DNA of 64,000 nucleotides from Sulfuritalea sp. (GCA_023700805.1 JAMPYF010000001.1:124001-188000); one strand, 5' to 3'; shown: positions 46,920 through 58,751, counted from the stretch's first letter. Numbers and translations: made by a program. Notes: generated by a model not told the origin, from the sequence alone.

Positions 46920-48155
46920 TCAGGTTTTTGCTTCAAGTATGCCATGCGCTGATGGCGCTGTCGCGCCGGTCCGGCGCAACGGTACGGGCGGCATGGTGGC
47001 GGCCGCCACCAGCCAGAGCGCGGCCATCGCGGCGCCGCCTATGAATACGGCGCCCGCATCGAAATTCTTCACCAGCCAGCCGCCCATGGCGCCGCCGACG
47101 AACAGGCCGAGCGCCTGGGTCGTGTTGTAAACCCCCAGCGCGGCGCCCTTGGCGTTCGGCGGCGCGATGCGCGAAATCAGCGAGGGCAGCATGGCTTCGA
47201 GGATATTGAAGGCGACGAAGAAACTCAGCAGGCCGCCCGCCACCACGATGAAACTCATGCTGCCCAGCCACATCGCCAGCAGCGTCGCGAGCAGCAGGCC
47301 GATGGCCGTGACGAACACCGCCTGCACCTTGTTGCGCTTCTCGGCGACGATGATCGCCGGCACCATCAGGACGAACGAGGCCAGCACCGCCGGCAGGTAG
47401 ATCTTCCAGTGCGAGGCCAGGGGCAGATCGCCATAGCGGATCAGCAGACCGGGAACCACGACGAACATCGCCATCTGCACCATGTGCAGGGTAAAAATCC
47501 CGAAGTTGAGCCGCAACAACTGCGTATTGAACAACACGTCGCGAAACGGCGGCCTGGGGCCGGCCGGCAAGGGCGGCGCCGGGGGCACGACATGGGTGAC
47601 GAGGCCGATGGCGGCAACCGCCAGGATTGCCGTCAGCCAGAAAATCCCGCTCATGCCGATCGCGGCGTATAGCGCCGGCGCGGCGACCAGGGACAGGGCG
47701 AACACCAGCCCGATCGAGGAGCCGATCATGGCCATCACCTTGGTCCGGTGCTGGTCGCGCGTCAGGTCGGCGGCGAGCGCCGTGACGGCGGCCGATATCG
47801 CCCCGGCGCCCTGCAGCACCCGGCCGAAAATGGTCCACCAGATATCCCCCGCGAGGGCCGCGACCGCCGAGCCGACGGCAAACAGCAGCAGACCGAAGAC
47901 GATCACGCGCTTGCGCCCGAAGCTGTCGGCCGCCATGCCGAAGGGGATCTGGAACATCGCCTGGGTCAGGCCGTAAGCGCCCAGCGCGATGCCGACCAGG
48001 GTCAGGTCGTCGCCGCCGGGTATGGTCTGGGCGTGGATCGCGAACACCGGCAGGATCAGGAACAGCCCGAGCATGCGCAGCGCGAAAATGGAAGCGAGGG
48101 AAACGCCGGCACGCTTTTCGTCGCGGCTCATGGCGTCTGGAGTGGGGGAAAGCAT
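46920..48155 (-). CDS. MFS transporter upstream of ssb
   Basis: The protein of about 411 residues has 12 helices and the MFS loop GMAADSFGRKRVIVFGLLLF. ASIFALRMLGLFLILPVFAIH near the N-terminus is typical of the YajR-like group that accompanies ssb in betaproteobacteria, though it lacks the C-terminal YAM domain of E. coli YajR. Starts at 48203, 48155 and 48131 are all in frame; 48155 is chosen as a compromise. The substrate is unknown. Confidence 0.87.
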   Translation of the reverse strand: MLSPTPDAMSRDEKRAGVSLASIFALRMLGLFLILPVFAIHAQTIPGGDDLTLVGIALGAYGLTQAMFQIPFGMAADSFGRKRVIVFGLLLFAVGSAVAALAGDIWWTIFGRVLQGAGAISAAVTALAADLTRDQHRTKVMAMIGSSIGLVFALSLVAAPALYAAIGMSGIFWLTAILAVAAIGLVTHVVPPAPPLPAGPRPPFRDVLFNTQLLRLNFGIFTLHMVQMAMFVVVPGLLIRYGDLPLASHWKIYLPAVLASFVLMVPAIIVAEKRNKVQAVFVTAIGLLLATLLAMWLGSMSFIVVAGGLLSFFVAFNILEAMLPSLISRIAPPNAKGAALGVYNTTQALGLFVGGAMGGWLVKNFDAGAVFIGGAAMAALWLVAAATMPPVPLRRTGATAPSAHGILEAKT

Positions 48156-48430
48156 GGGGTCGGTCGGTATTGCGGAAGATCGTGGATGGTCGGCAATGAA
48201 CAAATGCAGCGGCGGGCAGCCACGAGGCAGGCGGCGGCGCGAAACCGTGCATTAGAGCACGAATAGGCGGGCGTCGCCATTCGCCGCACAGGCCAAGCCT
48301 GGTCCGTCGCACGCGTTTGCTGCAGCGCAACAGCAGCCGCTTGCATTCCGTCGGCATTAGGTGTCCAATACGCGACTTATGCGAATCGCCTAACCGACAG
48401 CACCCTGCCGACAACCAGGAGACCCTCGCC

Positions 48431-50323
48431 ATGCCGAAGAAGACCGCCGCCCGGCCCTCGATCCCCCGCCGCAGCGTCGTGCCCGACGCCCTCGATCTGC
48501 GCGACCGGCCCTACCAGCCGTCGATCGCCGTCGCGCCAGCGCCAACTCTCAAGCCGCAGATCGCCCTGCCGGTACTCAACCAGGAGGACAGCAGCGCCTG
48601 CACCGGCTTTGCGCTGGCCAGCGTGGTGCACCATCTGCAGCGCCGGCGCGAGCCGAAGGCCAAGCCGGTCTCGCCCTGGATGATCTACTCGATGGCGCGG
48701 CGCTACGACGAATTTCCCGGCGCCGCCGCGGACACCGGCTCCAGCCTGCGCGGGGCGATGAAAGGCTGGTACAAGCACGGCGTCTGCCGCGACGAGCTGT
48801 GGCAGTTCATCGACATGCCGCCTGCCGCCAAACGCGCCGCGGACGACTGGTGGCTCGACGCCGCGACGCGGCCGCTGGGCGCCTACTACCGCGTCGAATC
48901 GCGCTCGATCACCGACATGCACGTCGCGCTCAACGAAGTCGGCATCCTCTATGCGAGCGCGGTCTGCCATGCCGGCTGGAACGAGGGCCTGGGCGCGGCC
49001 AGGGCCGGCGGCAGCTGGTGGCAGATCCCGCCGCGCCAAGCCGCGCCCGACGATGGCGGCCACGCCTTCGTCATCGTCGGCTACACCGGCGAGGGCTTCA
49101 TCATCCAGAACTCCTGGGGCGAAACCTGGGGCAGCGGCGGCCTCGCGGTGCTGAGCTACGAGGACTGGATCGCCAATGCCATGGACTGCTGGGTGGCCCA
49201 GCTCGGCGTGGTCACCGAGCAGCACCTTGAAATCGCCGATGCCGTCTCGCTGCGCGTCGACCGCGGCAGAGTGCGCCTCGCCACCGATCTGGTGCTGCGC
49301 GATCGCGAGATCTCGCCCTTCATCATCGACATGGAAAACAACGGGCGGCTTTCGGCCAGCGGGCGCTTCCGCACCCAGCCCGGCGACGTCGCGGCGCTGG
49401 TCGGCCCGCAACTCGCCGCGGCGCGCAGGAACTGGGGCCTGGCGGCGGACGCCGCCGTAGACATCGCGATCTACGCCCACGGCGGACTGGTCGGCGAGGA
49501 TGACGCCGCCGCCACCGCGGCCGCCTGGATTCCGGCGCTCTACGAAGCGAAGATCTTCCCGATCTTCCTGATGTGGGAGACCGACCTGATGTCCACCTTG
49601 AAGAACCGCCTCGAAGATCTGATCACGGGCCAGCCGCGCCTCACCGCCGGCCTCGGCGACCAGCTCAAGCATTTCTGGAACCAGCGCGTCGAACGCCTGC
49701 TGGCTGGGCCGGGCAGCGTGGTCTGGGGCGAGATGAAGCAGAACGCCGACGCCATCTCCGCCGCGCCCAACAGCGGCGGGCGCCTGCTCTACGAAGCGGC
49801 GAGGGCTTCGCCGGTGTTCTCCCGGTCGCCGGTGCGGCTGCACCTGATCGGCCATTCCGCCGGTTCCATCGTGCATAGCCATATCGTCGATCGGCTGTGC
49901 GGGCTGGGCTGGAACTTCGAGACCCTGAACCTGATGGCGCCGGCGGTCACCGTCGATCTCTTCAATCGCTGCGTGCTGCCGCGCCTGACGCGGAACGACG
50001 GCCAGGGCAGGGTCAAGCAGCTCAACCAGTTCCACCTCGGCGACAGGCAGGAGCAGGCCGACCCGAGCTGCAAGCCCATTCTCTACTACACGCGCTCGCT
50101 GCTCTACCTGGTGTCGGAATCCTTCGAAGGCGGCAAGCGCACGCCGCTCCTGGGCATGGAGAAATACTGGCAGCAGGCCATCGCCGCGCTGAACCTGCCC
50201 AACGCGCGCGCCTGGGCTTCGCCCGGAGCCGAGAGCCAGAGCGCGACGCACGGCGGCTTCGACAATGACGAGGCGACGTGCAAGAGCGTGATCGCCCTGA
50301 TCAAGGGCGTCGCACCGAATTAG
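48431..50323 (+). CDS. Fusion of a papain-like (C1) cysteine peptidase and a serine hydrolase
   Basis: The 630-residue protein has two enzymatic parts. Residues about 25-260 are a C1-type peptidase with the oxyanion Gln and nucleophile in NQEDSSACTGFALASVVHH (Q51, C57), the His in GGHAFVIVGY (H211) and the Asn in IQNSWGETWG (N227). Residues about 340-600 are an alpha/beta hydrolase with AHGGLV (349-354) and the nucleophile elbow IGHSAGS (S476). No signal peptide, propeptide or membrane segment is visible, so it may act in the cytoplasm or be exported in another way. A dispersed repeat encodes VAPAPTL (34-40). Small exported proteins follow. The role is unknown. Confidence 0.87.
   Translation: MPKKTAARPSIPRRSVVPDALDLRDRPYQPSIAVAPAPTLKPQIALPVLNQEDSSACTGFALASVVHHLQRRREPKAKPVSPWMIYSMARRYDEFPGAAADTGSSLRGAMKGWYKHGVCRDELWQFIDMPPAAKRAADDWWLDAATRPLGAYYRVESRSITDMHVALNEVGILYASAVCHAGWNEGLGAARAGGSWWQIPPRQAAPDDGGHAFVIVGYTGEGFIIQNSWGETWGSGGLAVLSYEDWIANAMDCWVAQLGVVTEQHLEIADAVSLRVDRGRVRLATDLVLRDREISPFIIDMENNGRLSASGRFRTQPGDVAALVGPQLAAARRNWGLAADAAVDIAIYAHGGLVGEDDAAATAAAWIPALYEAKIFPIFLMWETDLMSTLKNRLEDLITGQPRLTAGLGDQLKHFWNQRVERLLAGPGSVVWGEMKQNADAISAAPNSGGRLLYEAARASPVFSRSPVRLHLIGHSAGSIVHSHIVDRLCGLGWNFETLNLMAPAVTVDLFNRCVLPRLTRNDGQGRVKQLNQFHLGDRQEQADPSCKPILYYTRSLLYLVSESFEGGKRTPLLGMEKYWQQAIAALNLPNARAWASPGAESQSATHGGFDNDEATCKSVIALIKGVAPN
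48526..48552 (-). repeat. Dispersed 26-bp repeat, copy 9
   Basis: Reads TTGAGAGTTGGCGCTGGCG then CGACGGCG on the minus strand. It is in frame near the N-terminus of the peptidase fusion and encodes AVAPAPTL. Confidence 0.85.
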
Positions 50324-50364
50324 CCGCAAGGCGAACTCCGGCAACCGGGCAAGGAGAACAACTG

Positions 50365-50664
50365 ATGAAGACACGATTCGCAATGCCGCTGCGCCTCTGC
50401 GCGCTTCTCCTGTGCGCAGGCGCCCTGCTGCCGGTTCCGGTCGGCGCGCAGGATGCGGCACCGGCAAAGCCGGCAGTCCAGGAAAAGAAAGCCGTAGCAG
50501 CACCGAAGCCGGCAGCGGCGCCCAAGCCGAAAAAGAAAAGCGATGAAGCCGCCAAGCAGTATGAAGAGGCCATGGCAGCGGACGCCAAAAAGCCTGCTGG
50601 CGAGCCGGTACAAGCCGTTCCGGTTTGCGCGACGAAGCCCTTTCTGTGCAACGACCCGCTGTAG
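50365..50664 (+). CDS. Small exported Ala/Lys/Pro-rich protein
   Basis: The 99-residue product has a signal peptide (LRLCALLLCAGALLPVPVGA, cleavage near AQD). A low-complexity Ala/Pro/Lys region and a C-terminal pair of Cys in VCATKPFLCND follow. The start at 50365 has AAGGAG 8 bp upstream. It lies 41 bp after the peptidase fusion and 8 bp before the next gene, probably in one transcript. No family is recognised. Confidence 0.7.
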   Translation: MKTRFAMPLRLCALLLCAGALLPVPVGAQDAAPAKPAVQEKKAVAAPKPAAAPKPKKKSDEAAKQYEEAMAADAKKPAGEPVQAVPVCATKPFLCNDPL

Positions 50665-50672
50665 GAGCGATC

Positions 50673-51215
50673 ATGGAAGACTGGCTCCGTCGCAACGAGC
50701 ATGGCGTAAAAATGCTGGCTGCCGCGGCCGCGGCCGTATTTACGCTGATCCAGTACTTCGGCCACTTGAAGGAAGTGCGGGTCGAGAAGACGCTGGGTTT
50801 TTATGAGCGGTTTTCCACCGAGCCGATCTTTGCCGCACGCACAGGAGTTCTGAAAAAATGGGAGTCGCTGGAGCCGAAACTGGCGCAGTTGCCCACACCC
50901 GCCACGCGGGAAGAAGCCATCGCGCTGCGCAAACAGTGGCAGGCAATCGTGGTGGCCGCAATCAAAGGCGACGCAGATTTTGTCGCCAGCACCGACATCA
51001 TGGTCGACTTCTTCGACGCCCTGCAGGTCTGCATCGAGAACGACATCTGCGACAGGAAATCGGCACAGGAACTGATGCAGGGGGCGGCGACCATTTTCGT
51101 CGGCAACAACTGCCCCTACGTCGCCCATGCCCGCTTCGATCAGAAGATCGCGAACTACGGCGTCAAGGCAGCGACCTTCGCCGGACAGCCCTGCAAGGTC
51201 GAAATCTACAAGTAG
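50673..51215 (+). CDS. Membrane-anchored protein of unknown function
   Basis: The 180-residue protein has one membrane segment near the N-terminus (VKMLAAAAAAVFTLIQYFG). A helical domain follows with ERFSTEPIFAARTGVLKKWE and, further on, several Cys (VCIENDICDRK, NNCPYVAHARF, QPCKVEIYK). The start has TAGGAG 5 bp upstream, which overlaps the previous stop. Probably part of the peptidase-fusion operon. A dispersed repeat begins exactly at its stop. Confidence 0.72.
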   Translation: MEDWLRRNEHGVKMLAAAAAAVFTLIQYFGHLKEVRVEKTLGFYERFSTEPIFAARTGVLKKWESLEPKLAQLPTPATREEAIALRKQWQAIVVAAIKGDADFVASTDIMVDFFDALQVCIENDICDRKSAQELMQGAATIFVGNNCPYVAHARFDQKIANYGVKAATFAGQPCKVEIYK

Positions 51216-51240
51216 CCGTGGCGCCAACGCCAGCTTTCGT
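51213..51240 (-). repeat. Dispersed 26-bp repeat, copy 10
   Basis: Reads CGAAAGCTGGCGTTGGCG then CCACGGC on the minus strand. It lies directly after the stop of the membrane-anchored protein gene. Confidence 0.75.
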
Positions 51241-51327
51241 GCAAGAGACATTTCTTGAATTGTCGACTATCGTGTTTTAAACTGCGCCAAGTCGAAGCAG
51301 ACTGGCAAATCGCGAAAGGAAGTGCAA

Positions 51328-51654
51328 ATGAAAAAGATCAGCATGTTCTTGGCAGGACTGCTCGCCCTGGCGCCGGCGGCCTACGCCGCGAGCCCGTCTT
51401 CGGTCGCCGCCACGGGCGGCATCAATCCCTCCTCGGTGTACGACAACGGCGGCTTCGACTTCGGCGCCCGCGACAACGGCAAGCACACCGGCTGGTGCAA
51501 GGGCCGGGGCCATCTCGCCCCCCCGGGCAACGCCGCATCCGGCCATCGCAATCACTGGACTTGCGACAGCGACGATGGCGGTGAGGGCGGCGGTGGCGAT
51601 GACGGCGGCGACCTCGAAGAATGCGAACTGCTCGGCATCAGTTGCGATAGCTAG
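51328..51654 (+). CDS. Small secreted protein with acidic Gly/Asp tail
   Basis: The 108-residue product has a signal peptide (MKKISMFLAGLLALAPAAYA). A short domain with DNGGFDFGARDNGKHTGWCK follows, then a Gly/Asp-rich acidic tail with DDGGEGGGGDDGGDLEECE. Four Cys could form disulfides. GAAAGGA precedes the ATG. No family is recognised. It ends before a perfect 22-bp palindrome. Confidence 0.65.
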   Translation: MKKISMFLAGLLALAPAAYAASPSSVAATGGINPSSVYDNGGFDFGARDNGKHTGWCKGRGHLAPPGNAASGHRNHWTCDSDDGGEGGGGDDGGDLEECELLGISCDS

Positions 51655-51672
51655 ACCCCACGGCTGATCCTC

Positions 51673-51694
51673 GGCTGGTCCCGCGGGACCAGCC
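51673..51694. terminator. Perfect 22-bp palindrome, terminator-like without T-run
   Basis: GGCTGGTCCCG and its exact complement CGGGACCAGCC are adjacent, 19 bp after the stop of the small secreted protein gene. No T-run follows on either strand, so termination is uncertain. Confidence 0.45.
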
Positions 51695-51885
51695 GCCGCA
51701 GCGCGCCTGCCCAGAGGCACGACGCCCGCCATCCGTATTGCCGCGCCCGAACGGGCAGCAAATTCGGCGGCAGCTGCGGAATATCTCCAAGCACCAATCA
51801 CAATTGCAGCTTCGAGGATTGCCCGGCCTCCGGCGCTCACGATAGTTTCGCCATCCCAAGTCGGAACCCGCCGATCCGGCGCTGA

Positions 51886-51912
51886 TCGGGAGTTGGCGCT
51901 TGCCGGCCCGCG
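51886..51912 (+). repeat. Dispersed 26-bp repeat, copy 11 (diverged)
   Basis: Reads TCGGGAGTTGGCGCTTGCC then GGCCCGCGG. It is intergenic, upstream of uvrA. Confidence 0.6.
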
Positions 51913-52072
51913 GTCTCGACACACCCGGAATTCCGCTTCGCGGCGGGCGAGCGGAATTCCCGGCAGACAGAGTCCGGCACGGCGACCCTGGCCGTGGCAG
52001 GGTGGGGACGCGTTGGCTATCGACTCCGCGCCGGGGTATAGTCTTCGGTTGCTCCAACCTCGACCATGCACC

Positions 52073-54955
<2,883 letters not shown>

Positions 54956-54956
54956 G

Positions 54957-55062
54957 CACCCCGCACGGCCGCCCGAAGAGGCGCCGGTCACCACACGGAG
55001 CCGCGCAGCGGCGAACCACTGTCACCCCCTCGCTTGGCGAGGGGCGGAGGGGAGGGTAGTCC
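54957..55062. repeat. Hairpin intergenic repeat, copy B
   Basis: Contains CCCGAAGAGGCGCCGG, GAGCCGCGCAGCGGCGAAC and GTCACCCCCTCGC, then a hairpin CCCCTCGCTTGGCGAGGGG and GGAGGGGAGGG. The order of blocks matches copy C (61863-61958). The purine-rich end precedes the next start codon. Confidence 0.6.
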
Positions 55063-55063
55063 A

Positions 55064-55390
55064 GTGAGCGGCTTTGAAAACTACACGCGCGAGGCGAGCC
55101 AGCTCGATCGCGAAATCGAACGCAAAGGCGTGATTCTGGGCATCGACTGGAACGATCAGGCGCAGGTGCGCGCACTGGCGCGCGAAGCCCTCGACTGCAA
55201 GATCGACGAGGCGAACTGCGACCCGAGCGATCCGCATGACCGCATCCGCGTCGAACTCTTCGGCCTGGCGCAGCTGATGCTGACGGTCATGAAGGAAAGC
55301 GCCCGCGTCGATATGCATACCCACGGCGGCGCGGCATGGAAGGCCTTCGCCACTGCGCTGTGGGCGGAGCATGAGGCCCGGCATTCCTGA
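55064..55390 (+). CDS. Small conserved-looking cytoplasmic protein, function unknown
   Basis: The 108-residue protein begins MSGFENYTREASQLDREIER with a GTG start. GGAGGG upstream, provided by the hairpin repeat, supports this start. The body is helical and charged, with a His-containing segment RVDMHTHGGAAWKAF. No signal peptide, membrane segment or known family is seen. Confidence 0.65.
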   Translation: MSGFENYTREASQLDREIERKGVILGIDWNDQAQVRALAREALDCKIDEANCDPSDPHDRIRVELFGLAQLMLTVMKESARVDMHTHGGAAWKAFATALWAEHEARHS

Positions 55391-55523
55391 CCCGACCCAG
55401 CCAGTGGGCGGCCAATGGACAGCCAAGCGCCTTGCTTGCCGTGGCGTAGCGTGCCATGGTGGAATTGACAGGCCGCCCGACCTGGGGCGGACGGATTAAT
55501 CACCGTTCAGGGGAATACCCATC

Positions 55524-55880
55524 ATGAAGCGATCACTGCCCACGCTTGCCTTGTTGCTCGCGCTGACTGGCGCCGCCAGCGCCCAATCGCCTGCCGAATC
55601 GGTTGCCACCGATGGTTCCGGAGAACTCAGGAGGGCTTCCGAAGCCATGATCACGCCGAAGATGGCGAACATGTCGATCGGCATTCCCGGCGTGGTAAGC
55701 AAGGGTGAGGTCATCTATATCCAGTACGAAGCCGACGGCAACAAGGTTGCCGACAGTTTCATGGTCACCGGCATCACGATGCAGGCCGAGGGCTGCGCGA
55801 TCGAAAGCCGGCGCACCGCGCCGGATGGTCCGGCCGTCAGCGACGTGATTCAGGTCAGGTCCTGCCGGAAACTGAAGTGA
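55524..55880 (+). CDS. Small exported protein, function unknown
   Basis: The 118-residue protein has a signal peptide (LPTLALLLALTGAASAQ). The mature part has two Cys (EGCAIESRR and RSCRKLK) likely to form a disulfide. Hydrophobic strands such as EVIYIQYEADGNKVADSFMV suggest a small beta protein. AGGGGA precedes the start. Not recognised. Confidence 0.68.
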   Translation: MKRSLPTLALLLALTGAASAQSPAESVATDGSGELRRASEAMITPKMANMSIGIPGVVSKGEVIYIQYEADGNKVADSFMVTGITMQAEGCAIESRRTAPDGPAVSDVIQVRSCRKLK

Positions 55881-55906
55881 CTGCCGGGGGCCCGCTCAGG
55901 CGCTGA

Positions 55907-57028
55907 TCAGCCGCTGATCAACTTCACGTCGAAGGCGCGTTCGACGAACCACAGCAGGGCGATCGCCAGGGTTGCCAACGAGCCGCCCATGAACACCACA
56001 CGGCGATAAAAGCCGGTGCCGCGCAGCGCATAGGCCAGCGGCAGAAAGGCCGCGACGATGGCCAGTTGGCCGGTTTCCACGCCCAGATTGAAACCGAGCA
56101 GGGACAGCACCAGCGTCTCCCGCGGCAGCCCGAGTTCCGCCAGCACGCTGGCAAAACCGAAACCGTGGATCAGGCCGAAGCCGAAAGCCACCATCCAGCG
56201 CCGCCGCTCGACCAGCGGCTTCAGGTTGTTCGCCGCGGCCAGCACCACCGAAGCGGCGATCGCCGATTCCACCAGCCGCGAAGGCAAGGCGACGAGGCCC
56301 AGGGCCGCGAGCGACAGCGTGATCGAATGCGCGACGGTGAAGGCGGTCACCACCCAGAGCACCTCGACCAGGGCCTGGCGAAAATTGGCGACGCCGCGCC
56401 AGCGCCGCGCCTCATGCACCAGTACCGCCGGCAGCAGCAGCGCGAGCAGGAACAGGATGTGGTCGAAGCCGATCCAGATATGCCAGATGCCTTCGACCAG
56501 GTATTGGCCGAAAGCCGCCAGGCGCGAGACCTCGCCGGCGGCGAAGCGCTGCTCGGCACGCTGCGGCGAAAGCACCGCGGTCTGCGTGCTGCCGTCCAGC
56601 CCCAGGCGCAGGAGGCCGCGATGCAGGGCGTCGAGTTCGAACAGCAGGCTGTAGTCGAGCGCCAGTTCGCCGCCGGCGGACGGGCAGCTGCCGGCCAGTC
56701 GCAGCACGGCGTAGCTGCCGTCGCTGTGGCTGTCGATCAGGTGGTCGGCAACCGCCAGCCGGCACTCGCCGCCGCGCCGCAACGCGAGGCGGCCCAGCGA
56801 CCAGGCGGCGATCTCGGCGTGGCGGGCGCGGACTTCGCCCCAGGTGATGCCGCCATCGCCGTCGGCATCGAGGCCGAGGGCGAAATCGATGTCGCGCAGC
56901 GCGATGTCCCATTGCCCCGTGACTTCCCTGCCCTGGACGTCGAGCACCAGATAGCTGTCGCTGGCCTTGTGCGCCAGCGCCGGCAGCGCCAGCAGCAGCA
57001 ACAGCAGGCACAGGGCGCGACGCAGCAT
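55907..57028 (-). CDS. HupE/UreJ-family membrane protein with N-terminal exported domain
   Basis: The 373-residue protein has a signal peptide (LCLLLLLLALPALAHK) and a periplasmic domain with an EF-hand-like loop, DADGDGGITWGEV. A HupE/UreJ-like membrane part (about 175-365) follows, with WIGFDHILFLLALLLP, HSITLSLAALGLV, ANNLKPL and FGFGLIHGFGFASVLAELGL. HupE relatives transport nickel or cobalt; this longer subfamily has no firm substrate. The start overlaps the stop of the TPR gene by one base. Confidence 0.82.
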   Translation of the reverse strand: MLRRALCLLLLLLALPALAHKASDSYLVLDVQGREVTGQWDIALRDIDFALGLDADGDGGITWGEVRARHAEIAAWSLGRLALRRGGECRLAVADHLIDSHSDGSYAVLRLAGSCPSAGGELALDYSLLFELDALHRGLLRLGLDGSTQTAVLSPQRAEQRFAAGEVSRLAAFGQYLVEGIWHIWIGFDHILFLLALLLPAVLVHEARRWRGVANFRQALVEVLWVVTAFTVAHSITLSLAALGLVALPSRLVESAIAASVVLAAANNLKPLVERRRWMVAFGFGLIHGFGFASVLAELGLPRETLVLSLLGFNLGVETGQLAIVAAFLPLAYALRGTGFYRRVVFMGGSLATLAIALLWFVERAFDVKLISG

Positions 57029-58254
57029 CAGCGCCCCGTTCCGCCAGGGCTTGCCGCGCGCCGTGTCACCAGCGCCAACTCTTGGCCGAGGCGGCGCAGC
57101 CGGGCGTCCTCGAAGCCGCTGGCCGCCAGCCAGTCGCGCGCCGGCTGGGCGGCGGCGGCATCGCTGGCGGCGAGCGCGGCTTCGAGCAGGATGAGGGCAT
57201 CGCGCGGCTCGCGCTGGACGCGGTAGTTCTCGGCCGCCAGACGCAGCGCGGCGCCGGCATCGCCGCGCAGGCGCAGGCGGTAGCGCGCCTCCTCGGCGCG
57301 ATGCGTGGTGTCGCCGCGCAAGCCGGCGGCGGCGAAACGTTCGCCGAGGGCCTGCGCCAGCCGCGCCGCCTCCGGCCGCCGCAGCGCCGCCGCGGCCTCG
57401 GCCAGGCGCAGCAGCAGGTTGTCGGCGGACTCCCAGCCGGCCAGCGCGACGAGCACTTCGGCAGGGCGGTTCTGGTCGAGCAGGAAGTCGCCCCAGGCGG
57501 CGAGCAGGTAGCCGTCGTCGCGGCCCAGCGCCAGGGCGGCGCGATAGTGGCTTTCCGCCAGCGCCGGCTGGCCGCGCCAGGCGGCGACTTCGCCGAGCCG
57601 GGTCAGCAGCCAGAGCCGGTTGCCGGCATCGCCGGTCGTCGCCAGGGCCTGCTGCAGGGTCCGGTAACCGGCATCGAGATGGCCACCGTAGGCCTGCACC
57701 AGGCCGCTGCAGCCGCCGAATAGCGTCGCCCGGCCGAGACCCTGCAAGGCCGCGCACTCCTGTTGCGCCGCCGCATAATCGGCCTGCACCAGGAAGATCG
57801 CGGCGCGCCAGGCATGGGCCGCGGCGAAATCGGGATCGAGCGCCAGGGCCGCGGCAAAATCATCGAGGGCGCCGCCGAAATCGTGGCGATATTGCCGCAG
57901 CAGACCGCGAACGACGCGCAAGGAAGCTGTCCTGGGCTCGCCAAAGCGAGCGATCACTGCCTCGGCATAGCCCACATAGCGAGGGTCTCCACGCGCCATC
58001 GCAAGATCGAAATAGGCCTGCGCCAACAAGGCCGCGGGCCCCGCTGCGCCGGGTGCGGCCAGCATGGCGGCGCGCAGTGCCGCCAGTTCGCGCGCGCTGC
58101 CGTCGCCGGCGCGCAGGGGCAGGCGCTCCAGCAACTCGCCGTCGTCCAGCGGTTTGCGCGGCGCAGCAAGGGCGGACGCGGCCAGCGCAGCCACGACAAG
58201 CGGCAGCACAAACACGCGGATAGTGCGAATACAGGTCAACTCGCGGAATGTCAT
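57028..58254 (-). CDS. Exported TPR-repeat protein
   Basis: The 408-residue protein has a signal peptide (VFVLPLVVAALAASALA) and several tetratricopeptide-like repeats between about 80 and 360, such as ALDPDFAAAHAWRAAIFLVQ and PALAESHYRAALALGRDDGY. These form a helical scaffold for protein contacts. The tail QELALVTRRAAS is encoded by a dispersed repeat. It is coupled to the HupE-like gene, so the two probably act together. Confidence 0.82.
   Translation of the reverse strand: MTFRELTCIRTIRVFVLPLVVAALAASALAAPRKPLDDGELLERLPLRAGDGSARELAALRAAMLAAPGAAGPAALLAQAYFDLAMARGDPRYVGYAEAVIARFGEPRTASLRVVRGLLRQYRHDFGGALDDFAAALALDPDFAAAHAWRAAIFLVQADYAAAQQECAALQGLGRATLFGGCSGLVQAYGGHLDAGYRTLQQALATTGDAGNRLWLLTRLGEVAAWRGQPALAESHYRAALALGRDDGYLLAAWGDFLLDQNRPAEVLVALAGWESADNLLLRLAEAAAALRRPEAARLAQALGERFAAAGLRGDTTHRAEEARYRLRLRGDAGAALRLAAENYRVQREPRDALILLEAALAASDAAAAQPARDWLAASGFEDARLRRLGQELALVTRRAASPGGTGR
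57059..57085 (-). repeat. Dispersed 26-bp repeat, copy 12
   Basis: Reads CCAAGAGTTGGCGCTGGTG then ACACGGCG on the minus strand. It encodes QELALVTRR near the C-terminus of the TPR protein, a reading frame unlike the trpC, rsmI and biotin carboxylase copies. Confidence 0.85.
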
Positions 58255-58325
58255 GGGCGTTATAGGTGGTTCGTGCGCGCCATATCGGCCGTTGCGAACC
58301 TCAACAACATATCGAAGGAGTCTAC

Positions 58326-58541
58326 ATGAGCAAGCTACTGTCCATCCTGATCGCTGCCGCTTTTGCCGCCGTTTCCGCCGGTTCCTTCGCTGCCTCGCAT
58401 GGCGGCGCCATGAAGGACGACAAGAAGATGGAGAAGAAGGACGAGAAGGCCGCCAAGAAAGACGCAAAGGCCGAGAAGAAGGAAGAGAAGAAGGACGCCA
58501 AGGCCGAGAAGAAGGAAGAAAAGAAGGCCGAGAAGAAGTAA
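58326..58541 (+). CDS. Small exported Lys/Glu-rich protein, paralog 1
   Basis: The 71-residue product has a signal peptide (MSKLLSILIAAAFAAVSAGS) cleaved near FAAS. The mature part is almost entirely Lys, Glu, Asp and Ala in repeats of the type AEKKEEKKDAK, likely a charged helix. GAAGGAG lies 7 bp before the ATG and a strong terminator follows. Its neighbour at 58752 is a clear duplicate. Confidence 0.78.
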   Translation: MSKLLSILIAAAFAAVSAGSFAASHGGAMKDDKKMEKKDEKAAKKDAKAEKKEEKKDAKAEKKEEKKAEKK

Positions 58542-58562
58542 TCCGGACTATCCGCATGACCC

Positions 58563-58587
58563 AAAGCGGGCTCCGGCCCGCTTTTTT
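58563..58587 (+). terminator. Factor-independent terminator after Lys/Glu paralog 1
   Basis: AAAGCGGG, CTCCGG loop region, then CCCGCTTTTTT. Confidence 0.85.
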
Positions 58588-58751
58588 ATTGCATAAAACA
58601 TAGGCTTGCTTCGCCATCCGGAGCGCAGCGGGAATAACCATGATTGCAGGCGGAGAATTTGTGCTCAAGGCGTCAACCCGGCAGCACGCAATGGCGTTAT
58701 GCAGCGGGTGCGCCATCCGGCGTCACGCCTAAAACATTCAAGGAGTCTTAC

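Larger units (their letters stand above)
51655..52072. other. Intergenic stretch between the accessory island and uvrA
   Basis: About 420 bp without a supported gene. It holds a perfect palindrome at 51673-51694 and dispersed repeat copy 11 at 51886-51912. A possible -10 for uvrA, TATAGT at 52037-52042, is weakly supported. Longer frames on the minus strand here have no recognisable features. Confidence 0.5.
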
